A stretch of DNA of 64,000 nt from Fischerella sp. PCC 9605 (GCF_000517105.1 NZ_KI912149.1:490290-554289); one strand, 5' to 3'. Positions 16,920-26,307 are shown, counted from the first letter of the stretch. Notes: generated from the letters alone by a model not told the origin. Numbers and translations: made by a program.

Positions 16920-18044
16920 ATGAGCGACTCTATCACAGCAGATCTTTTTGCTGCCTTAAATATTTTAGTATTAGAGCGACTAAACCTTGGTCGCTTTAAA
17001 CTGACTGGAACTCCACCAGATTGGTTACAGCAGTTTTGTCATCGCCGAGTCAAATCTGGAATGGAGATACTCATACCTGAACAAGATTTTCCTTTTTTAG
17101 AAAATTTTTTGATTGATGCCGAAGAACTATGGAATAAAAATGACAAAAAACAACTAAAATCAGGTATATGGCATCAATTAGATTTATCTGGCAAAGAATA
17201 TCATTTTGAAGCTACAGCAATTTGTGTTTCTAGTATAAATTTATTGTTAATTGAACTATTAAATGAAGAATATGAAGAAAAAAGAAACCTCATTCAAAAA
17301 GCTAGAGAAAATCAATTAAATTATCAATACATTGTTAAAGAAAATCAAAAAAAAGACATTTTGATTCATTGTATTATACACGATGTTGCCGGTCAACTAA
17401 GTGGGATAAATTGCTGCTTTTCACTTTTAGAATTTGAAAACTTAACACCACAAGGTAGAGAATATTTAGAAATCGGCAAAAAACAAACTATCCAGCAAGA
17501 AATGCTGATTCGGGAAATATTACATGCATTCTCTGCTGAGGTGAACTCTCTAGAATCTTTCACAAACAATGCAGATATAGCGCCAAATGCTTTAACTTCT
17601 GTACAGGAAGTAATCCAACTTTTATCTCCTACTTTTGCCCTCAACAAAATACAACTAAAGCTTGCTAACAATATTAATATGGCAGCAGACTGGAGAGTTG
17701 TTGGTGATAAATCACGTCTAGATAGAATAATTGCAAATCTAACAGAAAATGCCTTTCGCCACAGTCCATCCGACTCAACAGTTACAATTGGTTTACAACA
17801 AGATGGGGATTATATTCTCGTTACTGTAGATGATGAAGGTGTTGGTGTAGCGCCAGAACAAGCTAATAATTTATTTGAAAAGTTTTCTCAAGGTGGTAAA
17901 TCGGGTAAAGCTGGACTTGGACTGTATTTTTGCCGGATTACAGTCGAACGTTGGGGTGGTAATATAGGCTATTTAAATCGTCCCCAAGGGGGTTCTCGAT
18001 TTTGGTTCCGCCTGCCAAAACCGGAAGTGGGGAATAGGGAATAG
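16920..18044 (+). CDS. Soluble histidine kinase of the GTPase cluster
   Basis: 374 residues from ATG 16920 (GTG 16911 is also in frame). The N-terminal ~140 residues lack recognisable sensor or membrane segments and may be a degenerate PAS domain. H-box IIHDVAGQLSGINCCF carries the phospho-His; the ATPase domain has N-box LTENAFRHSP, G1 VDDEGVGVAPEQ, F-box LFEKFSQGG and G2 KAGLGLYFC. All catalytic motifs look intact. No response regulator gene is adjacent, so its target is unknown. It ends the five-gene run; GC-rich palindromic repeats follow at once. Confidence 0.8.
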   Translation: MSDSITADLFAALNILVLERLNLGRFKLTGTPPDWLQQFCHRRVKSGMEILIPEQDFPFLENFLIDAEELWNKNDKKQLKSGIWHQLDLSGKEYHFEATAICVSSINLLLIELLNEEYEEKRNLIQKARENQLNYQYIVKENQKKDILIHCIIHDVAGQLSGINCCFSLLEFENLTPQGREYLEIGKKQTIQQEMLIREILHAFSAEVNSLESFTNNADIAPNALTSVQEVIQLLSPTFALNKIQLKLANNINMAADWRVVGDKSRLDRIIANLTENAFRHSPSDSTVTIGLQQDGDYILVTVDDEGVGVAPEQANNLFEKFSQGGKSGKAGLGLYFCRITVERWGGNIGYLNRPQGGSRFWFRLPKPEVGNRE

Positions 18045-18443
18045 GGAGTGGGAGAGTGGGCATTGGGCATAGTTAACAACCACTAACTACTAACCCTCCG
18101 GGTACTCTACCTTGAGCCGCCCTGGCGGGCGTCTACGCCAGTCGTACCCTGCACCGAAGCCCTACTCTGCGAGAAGCCGCCCTAACGGGCGTCTACGGGT
18201 ACTCTACGAGAAGCCGAGTAAAGCGCGTCTACGCCAGTCCCCCAACCCTTACGGGAAGCCGCTGCGCGTCTACGTGACGGAGACCGCCTTCTGGGGGGCT
18301 GGTCTCACCGCGCTGCGCGCGTCTACATGGGGGGCTGCGGGGTCCCCGGAGACCCCCTTTGGAGCGCGCTGGCTCACCACTAACCACTAACAAACAACAA
18401 CCAACCACCAACAACTAACTACTCCCTATCCCCTAACTTTTAT
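18045..18443. repeat. Array of GC-rich palindromic repeat modules
   Basis: About 300 bases (18097-18375) of GGGTACTCTACCTTGAGCCG, CGGGCGTCTACG, CCTGCACCGAAGCC and CTGCGCGCGTCTACATGGGG modules, flanked by ACTAACCACTAAC-type short repeats. Open frames across it (for example 18112-18390) are artefacts of the repeats. Related modules are at 10213-10380. Confidence 0.75.
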
Positions 18444-18656
18444 TTAGTAGCCAATAAAGTGCAGCACGTCACGCAAAACGCTGTAACCAGCTAAATCCCA
18501 AAGCAAATAAGCAAGAAAACCAATCATTGCTAAACGACCGTTCCACAATTCAGCTTGAGGGTTGAAGCCAAAAATAAAGGCGTTGCGGTCAATGCCGTTG
18601 TAAGCTGGAGCAACTGGTGGTAAATCAGTAGAAGGACGAGTTTCTTTAGATTGCAT
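18444..18656 (-). CDS. High-light-inducible protein (HLIP/SCP), copy 2
   Basis: 70 residues with one chlorophyll-binding-type membrane helix, ELWNGRLAMIGFLAYLLWDL, containing the ExxNxRxAM motif. HLIPs are one-helix thylakoid proteins that bind chlorophyll a and carotenoid and protect or help assemble photosystem II. GGAGG lies 8 bases ahead of the ATG. The last 40 residues are identical to the neighbouring HLIP and the DNA is nearly so, marking a recent duplication. The 47-base gap suggests one transcript. Confidence 0.93.
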   Translation of the reverse strand: MQSKETRPSTDLPPVAPAYNGIDRNAFIFGFNPQAELWNGRLAMIGFLAYLLWDLAGYSVLRDVLHFIGY

Positions 18657-18703
18657 AATTTTCCTCCAAAATTAAATTCAAGTATTTTTCTAGGGTTTAA
18701 TCT

Positions 18704-18907
18704 TTAGTAACCAATGAAGTGCAGCACGTCGCGTAAAACGCTGTAACCAGCTAAATCCCAAAGCAAATAAGCAAGAAAACCAATCATTGCTAAACGCCCG
18801 TTCCAAAGTTCAGCTTGGGGAGTCCAGCCAAATAGAAAAGCATTGCGATCTTTGCCGTTGTATTCTGTAGCAATTGGTGGTAAATCGGTAGAAGGACGAG
18901 TTTCCAT
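18704..18907 (-). CDS. High-light-inducible protein (HLIP/SCP), copy 1
   Basis: 67 residues from the ATG at 18907, chosen over an in-frame start nine codons upstream because GGAGG stands at the right distance (18912-18916). Same single ExxNxRxAM helix as its neighbour; the N-terminal ~27 residues (METRPSTDLPPIATEYNGKD) differ slightly. It is the promoter-proximal gene of the pair. A possible high-light regulatory element lies upstream at 19023-19040. Confidence 0.93.
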   Translation of the reverse strand: METRPSTDLPPIATEYNGKDRNAFLFGWTPQAELWNGRLAMIGFLAYLLWDLAGYSVLRDVLHFIGY

Positions 18908-19418
18908 TTTGCCTCCAAAATCAATTCTGCTCAATACTTCTTTGTCTGCTGTTAGTTATTAGTTATTTAGTGATTCTTGAGTAGTTAATAACTAATAACT
19001 AATGATTAATTTCAAACTTTTTGTTACATAACTTTAATTTAGCTATCAATTACTACCCTGCCGTATTCCTATGGGTACAATATCCAGGCACTTCTAATGG
19101 ACGATTCTCAAGGCTTTTTTTAGATGCCGGAATACACCTTTAGAGGGTGATAAAAAAAACTATTTCTAAACAAATGTTAATCTGAACGTTGTCCTAAGTA
19201 ATTTTACTGAAAAACTCTCAAGAGTGTCAAGCTCGTGCATTAGTGAGAAAAACTTATATCCAATGCAGTATATGGGTATCACACCAGAGATGGATGCTAT
19301 AAGTGCCCAAATTCCACGATTCTGAGCTAAAGAGTAGGTTATAAGGACTAGTACAAGAGTAAAAGCAGGTTAGCAACTTTTTATACTGACAATTAAAAAT
19401 TATGAGGAAGGAAATAGA
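18908..19418. other. Divergent promoter region between HLIP pair and large repeat protein
   Basis: Contains the ATTAGTTATTTAGT short inverted repeat (18957-19008), a candidate HLR1 site and, at the right end, GAGGAAGGAAATAG directly before the ATG at 19419. AT-rich with several TATAAT-like hexamers; no gene seen. Confidence 0.45.
19023..19040 (+). promoter_or_regulatory. Candidate HLR1-like (RpaB) site upstream of HLIP genes
   Basis: GTTACATA, two bases, then TTTAATTT: the first half matches the HLR1 consensus (G/T)TTACA(T/A)(T/A) fully and the second at 6 of 8 positions. HLR1 is bound by RpaB at cyanobacterial high-light genes including hli genes. It is about 115 bases before the HLIP start and on the opposite strand to the gene, so this is only suggestive. 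Confidence 0.35.
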
Positions 19419-22400
19419 ATGTTTCAGAGTACAGTAATAACGCTGGAACTTTACAAACCTTTATTCTGGATAGCACAGGTTACAGTAGACCCACCAGCAG
19501 GTATTTCACCAGCACAGGCATCAGTTGCTTTCTCCGGTCCACGCTTTTTTACTGCTTTAATCTCCGGTGTGATCCTGGCTTTTGCATTTCAATTGGTATT
19601 AACCAACCTCTCAGTTGCCGCAGGTATTTCTTATTTGGGGCGTCCATCTGATTCAGATCATGGGGAAGCCGGAACTTTAGGAGGGACGATTCGCAAAATC
19701 GGTACAGCAGTAGGAGTTTGGACTTTAGTCACGGTTACAATTGCCTTGGCGATCGCTAGTTTTTTGGCAGTAAAACTTAGCCTGGTGATTTTCAGCCCAG
19801 GACTGGGAGCAATTCTAGGCGCGGTGATTTGGGGTGCATACTTCTTGCTGCTAATGTGGGTAAGTTCCACCACAGTTGGTTCTTTAATTGGCAATGTTGT
19901 TAACACCGCAACCTCCAGCTTTCAGGCGCTCATGGGAACAGCCACTGCTGCGTTAGGTGCAAAGGCTGTGAATCAGCAAGTGGTGTCAACGGCTGAAGCC
20001 GCAGCCGCAGCAGTACGTCGGGAATTGGCCGGTGCGATTGACCCCGGTGGCGTCCGGGAAAAAGTTGAGGATTACCTAGAAATGCTGCGTCCTCCAGAGC
20101 TAGATATATCGAGGATTCGCAGTGATTTTGAAAAATTGTTGAGCGATCCGCAACTCAGAGATATCGCCACTAGTGGCGATATTCGTAACATTGACCGTCA
20201 GAAGTTTGTCGATTTAGTCAGCAGCCGTACCGACCTCTCGAAGCGAGATGTTAACCGTATTGCGGACACTTTATATAGTGTTTGGCAGCAGACAGTAGGT
20301 CAAGTAGGTCAGGTTCGTCCCCAAGATCGGATGGGTGAGTTGGTAGATTATGTTAAATCGCTCAAGCCAGGACAGACGAATACAGACGAACTGAACCGCA
20401 AGCTAGATCTGCTGATTGCAGAAATGCGTTCTGCCAAAGAAGCCGATCAAAGGGCAACTCAAGAAACTGCTCCCGGCCCGATTCAGCGAACACTACAACA
20501 AGGAATAACCGCTCTGACTGGTATTGTGTTAGGGCGAACCGATCTGTCAGATTTAGATGTAGAAAAAATCTTGGGTGCTCTGACTACAGCTAAAGATAAA
20601 GTCGGCGAACAAGCAGATAAATTAGGACTACCTATACCAAAGCAACCTTACAGTCCCATCCACGCTGATGTAGAAAATTACCTGCTCAACACCTATGCTT
20701 GGCAACTGAGTTCGGAAAAAATAGCTCAGGAATTTCGTGATGTGATCTACGATCCCGCAGCCGATCCGGGAATAGTGCGGCGGGAGTTAGAACGACTTTC
20801 TCGGAGCGATTTTGTTAATATTTTGCAACAGCGGGGTCTTTTGACCCAAGCGGAAATTCAGCGCATTGCTGACAACTTGGAAACTGTTCGCCAAGAAGTT
20901 TTGGTGACAGTCACCGCTGAGGAAGAAAAAGAGATAACACAAGACTTGCAACGCCGAGTTGAGAGTTATCTGCTCGTGACTCCAAAGTCAGAATTGACCC
21001 CAGAAGGTATAGAGCGAGATTTCAAAGCGTTGTTGTCAGATTCCGACGCGGATTATGAGACTTTATCTCGACGCTTGTCAATGTTTGACCGTCAAGGGAT
21101 GCGGGAGATATTACTTTCACGCAATGATATTCAGCCAGAGGAAGCAGACACTATTCTAGACGAGTTGGAAAAACAGCGCGATCGCGTCTTAGTAGAATCC
21201 AAAGGACTGGCAGAGCAAGCAAAATATCAAGCGGAATCGCTATGGCTGAATTTAGAGTCATATCTACGTAATACTGGCAAAGAAGAACTAAATCCCAACG
21301 CGATTAGAGCCGAGTTAAAAAGACTTCTGGAAGACCCGCAAGCTGGAATGGGGGCGATTCGGGCACGGTTGTCTCGTTTTGACCGTGATACTTTAGTGAA
21401 ATTGCTGAGTCAGCGGCAAGACTTAAGCGAAGAGCAAGTAAATCAAATTATCAATACGGTTGAGGAATCGTGGCATAGCGTTCGCCACGCACCGCAAGCA
21501 GCATTAGATAAAGCCAAGGAACAGTACGATTCTGTCACAACCATAATTGCAGATTATCTGCGGAACACTGGCAAAGAAGAACTCAATCCCGAAGGCATTC
21601 AGCGAGATTTAAATCGACTGTTCCAAAACCCGAAAGAGGGAGTTGTAGCACTGCGGCAGCGGTTATCGCACGTAGATCGAGATACTTTGGTAAAATTAGT
21701 GAGTCAACGTCGAGACCTGAGTGAAGAACAAGTCAACCAGGTAATCGATTCTGTCCAAAACTCAATTCGCGATATCGTACGTGCGCCGCGTCGCCTCGCT
21801 ACTCGGACACAGCAAAGAGTGCAAACTTTCCAAACTTATTTGGAAGAGTATTTGCGGCGGAGTGGCAAGGATGAACTTAACCCAGAAGGTATCAAACGCG
21901 ATTTGTCTCTGTTGTTACACGATCCGCGCGTGGGAATGGAAAGTTTAGGCGATCGCCTTTCCCACTTTGACCGCTCTACCATCATCACCTTGCTAAAACT
22001 GCGGGAAGACCTGAGCGATCAAGAAGCGGAACGAATTGCAGATACAATCATATCGGTACGCGATAATTTTGTGGAACAAATCCGGAGTATCCAGCGACGT
22101 ATCCAAGACACAATTGACGCAATTTTTGCCCGCATTCGCAATTACCTCAACTCCTTAGAGCGTCCGGAACTGAACTATGATGGTATTAAACGGGATGTAC
22201 GCAAATTGTTTGAAGATCCGCAAGCTGGGTTTGAAGCATTGCGCGATCGCCTATCTGCTTTCAATCGCGATACTTTAGTTGCCATCTTAAGTTCTCGCGA
22301 GGATATCTCCCAGGAAGATGCTAACCGCATCATCGACCAAATTGAACGAGCGCGTAACAGCGTTTTACACCGGGCTGAACGCATCCAACAAGAAGCACAG

Positions 22401-22556
22401 CGACGCTTGGAAGAAGTGAAGCACCAAGCCCAACGTCAAGCCGAAGAAACCCGCAAAGCAGCAGCATCAGCAGCTTGGTGGTTGTTTGCCACAGCGATCG
22501 TCTCTGGGATATTTTCGGCAGTAGCAGGAGCGATCGCAGCTGTTGTTGTATTGTAG
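19419..22556 (+). CDS. Large membrane-anchored protein with seven ~98-residue helical repeats
   Basis: 1045 residues. Three membrane helices lie near residues 45-70, 98-122 and 127-150, then a long soluble region, then a final helix at ~1020-1043. The soluble part holds seven repeats starting near residues 215, 414, 511, 610, 710, 806 and 905. Each follows the pattern YLRNTGKEELNPEGI, RDLxxLLxDP, RLSxFDRDTLVKLLSQR, DLSEEQVNQIIxxV, and a partial eighth lies near 370-400. The repeats look like paired SAP-/HTH-like helices joined by coiled coil. Charged and Gln-rich with no enzymatic motif; likely a membrane scaffold. Strong RBS GAGGAAGG. Family found in cyanobacteria as far as I recall, function unknown. 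Confidence 0.75.
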   Translation: MFQSTVITLELYKPLFWIAQVTVDPPAGISPAQASVAFSGPRFFTALISGVILAFAFQLVLTNLSVAAGISYLGRPSDSDHGEAGTLGGTIRKIGTAVGVWTLVTVTIALAIASFLAVKLSLVIFSPGLGAILGAVIWGAYFLLLMWVSSTTVGSLIGNVVNTATSSFQALMGTATAALGAKAVNQQVVSTAEAAAAAVRRELAGAIDPGGVREKVEDYLEMLRPPELDISRIRSDFEKLLSDPQLRDIATSGDIRNIDRQKFVDLVSSRTDLSKRDVNRIADTLYSVWQQTVGQVGQVRPQDRMGELVDYVKSLKPGQTNTDELNRKLDLLIAEMRSAKEADQRATQETAPGPIQRTLQQGITALTGIVLGRTDLSDLDVEKILGALTTAKDKVGEQADKLGLPIPKQPYSPIHADVENYLLNTYAWQLSSEKIAQEFRDVIYDPAADPGIVRRELERLSRSDFVNILQQRGLLTQAEIQRIADNLETVRQEVLVTVTAEEEKEITQDLQRRVESYLLVTPKSELTPEGIERDFKALLSDSDADYETLSRRLSMFDRQGMREILLSRNDIQPEEADTILDELEKQRDRVLVESKGLAEQAKYQAESLWLNLESYLRNTGKEELNPNAIRAELKRLLEDPQAGMGAIRARLSRFDRDTLVKLLSQRQDLSEEQVNQIINTVEESWHSVRHAPQAALDKAKEQYDSVTTIIADYLRNTGKEELNPEGIQRDLNRLFQNPKEGVVALRQRLSHVDRDTLVKLVSQRRDLSEEQVNQVIDSVQNSIRDIVRAPRRLATRTQQRVQTFQTYLEEYLRRSGKDELNPEGIKRDLSLLLHDPRVGMESLGDRLSHFDRSTIITLLKLREDLSDQEAERIADTIISVRDNFVEQIRSIQRRIQDTIDAIFARIRNYLNSLERPELNYDGIKRDVRKLFEDPQAGFEALRDRLSAFNRDTLVAILSSREDISQEDANRIIDQIERARNSVLHRAERIQQEAQRRLEEVKHQAQRQAEETRKAAASAAWWLFATAIVSGIFSAVAGAIAAVVVL

Positions 22557-22599
22557 GTTAATTCAGTTGTGAAAAGTTGTCTCCGCTAAGATAGTTTTG

Positions 22600-22625
22600 G
22601 CCTCTCGTAATGAGAGGCTTTTTTT
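22600..22625 (+). terminator. Rho-independent terminator
   Basis: GCCTCTC pairs with GAGAGGC around TAAT and is followed by a T run. It ends the large repeat-protein transcript. Confidence 0.85.
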
Positions 22626-22658
22626 GCTTGTTGTTTGTTGGTTGTTGGTGGTTGGTGA

Positions 22659-22712
22659 GCCAGCGCGGTCTTGGGGGTTCCCCCCATGAGCGACTGGCGA
22701 ACCCGGAGGGTT
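22659..22712. repeat. Interspersed palindromic repeat
   Basis: CCAGCGCGGTCTTGGGGG ... CCCCCATGAGCGACTGG followed by CGAACCCGGAGGG. The same element is nested within another repeat at 4873-4930. It sits between the terminator and the aldo/keto reductase start. Confidence 0.65.
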
Positions 22713-22762
22713 GTTTCAATGAAGCGTAACTCTCCTGGTGTTTCCTGAGATTGGTAAGGGCG

Positions 22763-23746
22763 ATGATGCAAACTAGCCAGAAAATATCCTTTCCTAACAT
22801 GGGCTGCGGAACTTGGGCATGGGGCAACCGATTGCTCTGGGGATACGATGAAAGCATGGATGAGCAGTTGCAAGCCGTGTTTGACCTTTGTGTAAGCAAC
22901 GGTGTGACTTTATTTGATACGGGTGATTCCTATGGAACAGGGAGATTAAACGGAAGAAGCGAACTACTGTTAGGACGATTTACCAGGGAATATCAAGGAT
23001 CGGGTAAAGAAAATATTTGTATTGCTACTAAACTTGCTGCTTATCCTTGGAGATTAACACGCCAATCAATGATGCGGGCTTGTAGTTCGTCTGCTAAGCG
23101 CTTAGGAAAAAATGTAGATTTAGTACAAATGCACTGGTCTACAGCCAATTATGCTCCTTGGCAAGAAGGGGCGCTTTTAGATGGTCTAGCGGATCTTTAC
23201 GAGCAAGGATTAGTTAAGGGAGTGGGCTTATCCAATTACGGGCCCAAGCGGCTGAAATGGGTGTATAAAAAGTTTAGCGATCGCGGTGTTCCCATTGCTA
23301 CCCTACAAGTTCAATACTCTCTATTGTCTACCTATCCTGTCACCGAATTAGGTCTCAAAGATATTTGTGACGAACTGGGGATCAAACTGATTGCTTACAG
23401 TCCTTTGGCGTTAGGACTGTTGACAGGAAAATACTCCGAAAAAGGCCCTTTTCCAAAAGGTATTCGAGGTCTATTATTTAGGCAGCTATTACCAGGGATC
23501 AGCCCGCTTTTGGCTTGTTTGCGAGAGGTAGCCCAATCCAGAAACAAAACCATGTCACAGGTAGCAATCAACTGGTGCATATGTAAAGGAACTATTCCCA
23601 TCCCTGGAGCAAAAACTCTAGAACAGGCGAGGGAGAATATAGGTGCTTTAGGTTGGCAATTGGATTCTAGTGAGATTGCAGAATTAGATCGAGCGGCTGC
23701 GAGTGTAGATAAAAAAATGGTACAAAATATTTTTCAAACTAAGTAA
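22763..23746 (+). CDS. Aldo/keto reductase
   Basis: 327 residues from the ATG at 22763 (a second ATG follows directly). Catalytic tetrad residues are visible: Asp and Tyr in FDTGDSYGTG, Lys in CIATKLAAYPW, His in VQMHWST. A C-terminal NADP-binding segment IPIPGAKTLEQARENIGAL is also present. These (beta/alpha)8 enzymes reduce aldehydes or ketones with NADPH in the cytoplasm. The substrate cannot be inferred and the gene has no pathway neighbours. Confidence 0.88.
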   Translation: MMQTSQKISFPNMGCGTWAWGNRLLWGYDESMDEQLQAVFDLCVSNGVTLFDTGDSYGTGRLNGRSELLLGRFTREYQGSGKENICIATKLAAYPWRLTRQSMMRACSSSAKRLGKNVDLVQMHWSTANYAPWQEGALLDGLADLYEQGLVKGVGLSNYGPKRLKWVYKKFSDRGVPIATLQVQYSLLSTYPVTELGLKDICDELGIKLIAYSPLALGLLTGKYSEKGPFPKGIRGLLFRQLLPGISPLLACLREVAQSRNKTMSQVAINWCICKGTIPIPGAKTLEQARENIGALGWQLDSSEIAELDRAAASVDKKMVQNIFQTK

Positions 23747-23837
23747 ACTCTCTCATCTTCGCAGTATACGAAATAAATGGGCGATCGCACTTTAGTACCT
23801 CATGGCGAAAATAGGTATACCAATGGCACAGGCATTA

Positions 23838-25214
23838 TTACTGCTTAATTCCCTTAAACCGTTCTTTTGCTGCCTTAAACGCATCTTGCATCACAGATTG
23901 AATTTGCTTGGGATCGGGTTTCTTTCCTCCCATTAAATCACCGAAGTAAACGCAGGCACCTTCACCCAGTGACCAAGTATAGGCAGCTGCCCAGGAAGCA
24001 GCAATGACACTGCCAAAGCCTGGTATAAATTTGATTAACTCCCGTCCAACTGCTCGTGCCAAAAAGCCACTAGCGATCGCACTTACCACACCTGCTGCTT
24101 GCGATGAGGTCAGTGTCTGTCCGTATAATTTTCCTAGCAGACCGACCATTGATACTTGTAAAGCTGTCAGTACAGGCATTGTAGCGAATGGCAGTGGCAC
24201 TGCTGCGAGTGCAGCTGCTATGACGGCAAACGCCAAAATATAACGGCGTCCGACATCTCGGTAAAGATTACCAATTTTCTCGCCAGCTTCATCATCCAAT
24301 AACTGATGGATTGTCCGGGCTTCCGCTTCGGGAAGTAAATCTGCCAGAGTATCCCTTAGCGCTTCCAAACCATAGAATACTGGTGTGTAGCCGTCTTCTT
24401 CTAGGGTAAAGTCGATGAGCACAGAGCGATCGCACAGTCCTGCAAAACTTTTCTCAAGAGCAGCGAATGCACGCTTGACCTCTTCATAATCTGGTGGATA
24501 GGCAGGGTGATCGATTGTACCAGGAGGATAAACTTCATGCAAGCAAGTCACCGCCAGCAAACAGGGAATTTCTGGATACTGCTGACGCAGCTGCTGAGCA
24601 ATTTGTCGCAGTGCATCAGTCGCAAAATCATTAATTTTTACGGTCAAAATCAGGACTCTAGCACCGCGAGTTTCCTGTTGCAAGTCTCCAACCAGTTCTT
24701 GAATGATTGCTTGAGTATCCTGGTTAACGTCTCCTAGTCCGACCGTATCCGTAAAAATGAGCAACGGCAGATCGCTGGAAGGATAAGTATAGCGCTCTGT
24801 GTGTTGGGTGTGCGGACGATACCCCTGACCCACAATCTCCGCAGAAACTCCCGTCAGCCCCCGCACAATCGAACTTTTTCCGGCTTGGGGTTTACCAATC
24901 ATTAGGGCTTCTGTGGTTGGCAATTTTGCCCGAACTTGCTCTAATATCTCTGCAACTTCAGCCTCGCTGACGCTAAACCACTTCACAACCGTTTTTGCTA
25001 CTTGATCTACGGGTAGAAGTTGCATCAAGCTTGCTGTTGTCTTGTTCCAGGTATCAGCAATACGGTTTGTCCAGGAATTATCAACCGATTCATTTGTCAT
25101 GTTGTCAGGGGGCAGCGCCGCGGGTGGGTTCCCCGACTTGTGGCTACTGCCATTCGGTTCACTGAACTGCTGAGAATCTGCTGACGGTAAGTCAGCATCA
25201 CGTTGATCGGTCAT
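23838..25214 (-). CDS. Membrane-associated GTPase (Era/YcjF-like, DUF697-type C-terminus)
   Basis: 458 residues from ATG 25214; start uncertain because GAGGGG lies too close to it. The G domain has P-loop GKPQAGKSS and G3 DTVGLGD, but the expected NKxD is replaced by TCLHE, so guanine specificity may be relaxed. The C-terminal ~150 residues contain two or three hydrophobic helices (AFAVIAAALAAVPLPFATMP, then YGQTLTSSQAAGVVSAIASG, and GFGSVIAASWAAAYTWSLG), as in DUF697 proteins. It probably sits on the inner or thylakoid membrane. Function unknown; in this family links to stress and membrane integrity are only suggestive. Confidence 0.75.
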   Translation of the reverse strand: MTDQRDADLPSADSQQFSEPNGSSHKSGNPPAALPPDNMTNESVDNSWTNRIADTWNKTTASLMQLLPVDQVAKTVVKWFSVSEAEVAEILEQVRAKLPTTEALMIGKPQAGKSSIVRGLTGVSAEIVGQGYRPHTQHTERYTYPSSDLPLLIFTDTVGLGDVNQDTQAIIQELVGDLQQETRGARVLILTVKINDFATDALRQIAQQLRQQYPEIPCLLAVTCLHEVYPPGTIDHPAYPPDYEEVKRAFAALEKSFAGLCDRSVLIDFTLEEDGYTPVFYGLEALRDTLADLLPEAEARTIHQLLDDEAGEKIGNLYRDVGRRYILAFAVIAAALAAVPLPFATMPVLTALQVSMVGLLGKLYGQTLTSSQAAGVVSAIASGFLARAVGRELIKFIPGFGSVIAASWAAAYTWSLGEGACVYFGDLMGGKKPDPKQIQSVMQDAFKAAKERFKGIKQ

Positions 25215-26154
25215 TCCCCTCAAAACACCGAATAGGTTCTAACTCCATCCTATCTATCATTACTGGGCTTTGGGTTAACTATTGTAAGTTGACAAAGCTA
25301 TCTATAAAAAGGATTGGGGATTGGGTAAAGGTTAAAGGGAAAAGGGTAAAGGAATTTATTAACCTTTTACCTTTCACGCCAGTCGCTACAACGGGGGGAA
25401 CCCCGCAACGCGCTGGCTCCCCTTTTCCCCTTTCCCTCTTGTTTTTCCGATGCCCAATGCCCCAGTCCCCAGTAAAACGATCGTGGCGACCAGTTGAAAT
25501 ACTGATTATTTGGTTAATGCAATCGTATTTGTTAACTACCAAGATGCAGAGAAGACAAAAGAGCGATCGCACCTTCCCATTTATCATCCTCTAGATAGAT
25601 GTGAACTGTTGAGACAACAGATAATGCTTAACCAAGGCAAACTTTGAAATCCTAATTCTTTCGTAAAGGTGATGGCATTCATCCATCATCTGTACTTGTG
25701 CCAAATTGATTTGGCGTCTCCTGTTGCATTTTAGGTTTTAGCCTAGCTTTCACAGGAGTAGGAAAGAAAACACTAGGCGTAGTTGATCGCTTAAAAGCGA
25801 ATAAAAAACTACTCCAAGTCTTGACTAGGCTTGCCTGAAAATTTCACAATGAGGTTGAGCCGAGTTTTTTAAGTGGGTGTGATTCGCTCTGGAGAAACCT
25901 ATTTTTTGGAAATATTCCAGCGTCTCGTCAATTGAGTCGTTGCGTTGTTCAAAACAATACGAGGAATATTTAAAGCATTCTATGAGGATAAATATGATCT
26001 GGGAACAAACAAATTTAGAAACTGACCAAAGGATATTTTATGCCTTCGGTTAGCTTCGCTGCTCAAATCTTGGGAGTGACTTCATGCATAAGATCCCAAA
26101 GAATATAAATATTTTGCGTTCAATAAATTTGTTCCATACAACCAGATTTTCACC
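25215..26154. other. Long spacer with repeats before the peptide region
   Basis: 25305-25440 is a hairpin-type repeat: GGGTAAAGGTTAAAGGG arms facing CCTTTTACCTTTCACG, with the module CAGTCGCTACAACGGGGGG / AACCCCGCAACGCGCTGGC at 25378-25422. That module also lies inside the phytochrome gene at about 40493-40542. 25740-25860 has GCCTAG/CTAGGC inverted repeats. An interrupted inverted repeat (GGAACA...AAATTTA at 26001-26016 with TAAATTTGTTCC at 26123-26134) ends just before the small gene at 26155. No convincing gene. Confidence 0.5.
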
Positions 26155-26307
26155 ATGAATAAAAAATGGGCAGTCAAGCGAATCACTGTAAACCTGGCAT
26201 TAAATGAAGCCAACAAGCTTGAAAAATATTGCAATCAGACAGGGAGAGCAGCAACGGATGTGATTCGAGAACTTATTCGAGGATTGCCCATGAATAAGAG
26301 TGAATAG
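26155..26307 (+). CDS. Small ribbon-helix-helix-like protein, orphan
   Basis: 50 residues. The core KRITVNLALNEANKLEKYC then TGRAATDVIRELIRGLP matches a ribbon-helix-helix (CopG/Arc-like) fold: one strand then two helices. It is a clear paralogue of the protein encoded on the other strand at 26644-26829. No toxin gene is adjacent. It could be a DNA-binding regulator of nearby genes or an antitoxin that outlived its toxin. Its small size makes it easy to miss. Confidence 0.65.
   Translation: MNKKWAVKRITVNLALNEANKLEKYCNQTGRAATDVIRELIRGLPMNKSE

Noticed and set aside
18112..18390. Open frames of 92 and 61 residues on both strands
   Set aside because: They lie wholly inside the GC-rich palindromic repeat array, and the same modules recur non-coding at 10213-10380.
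25279..25594. Overlapping ~100-residue frames on both strands
   Set aside because: Both are generated by the hairpin repeat; composition is repetitive and neither has a plausible start signal.
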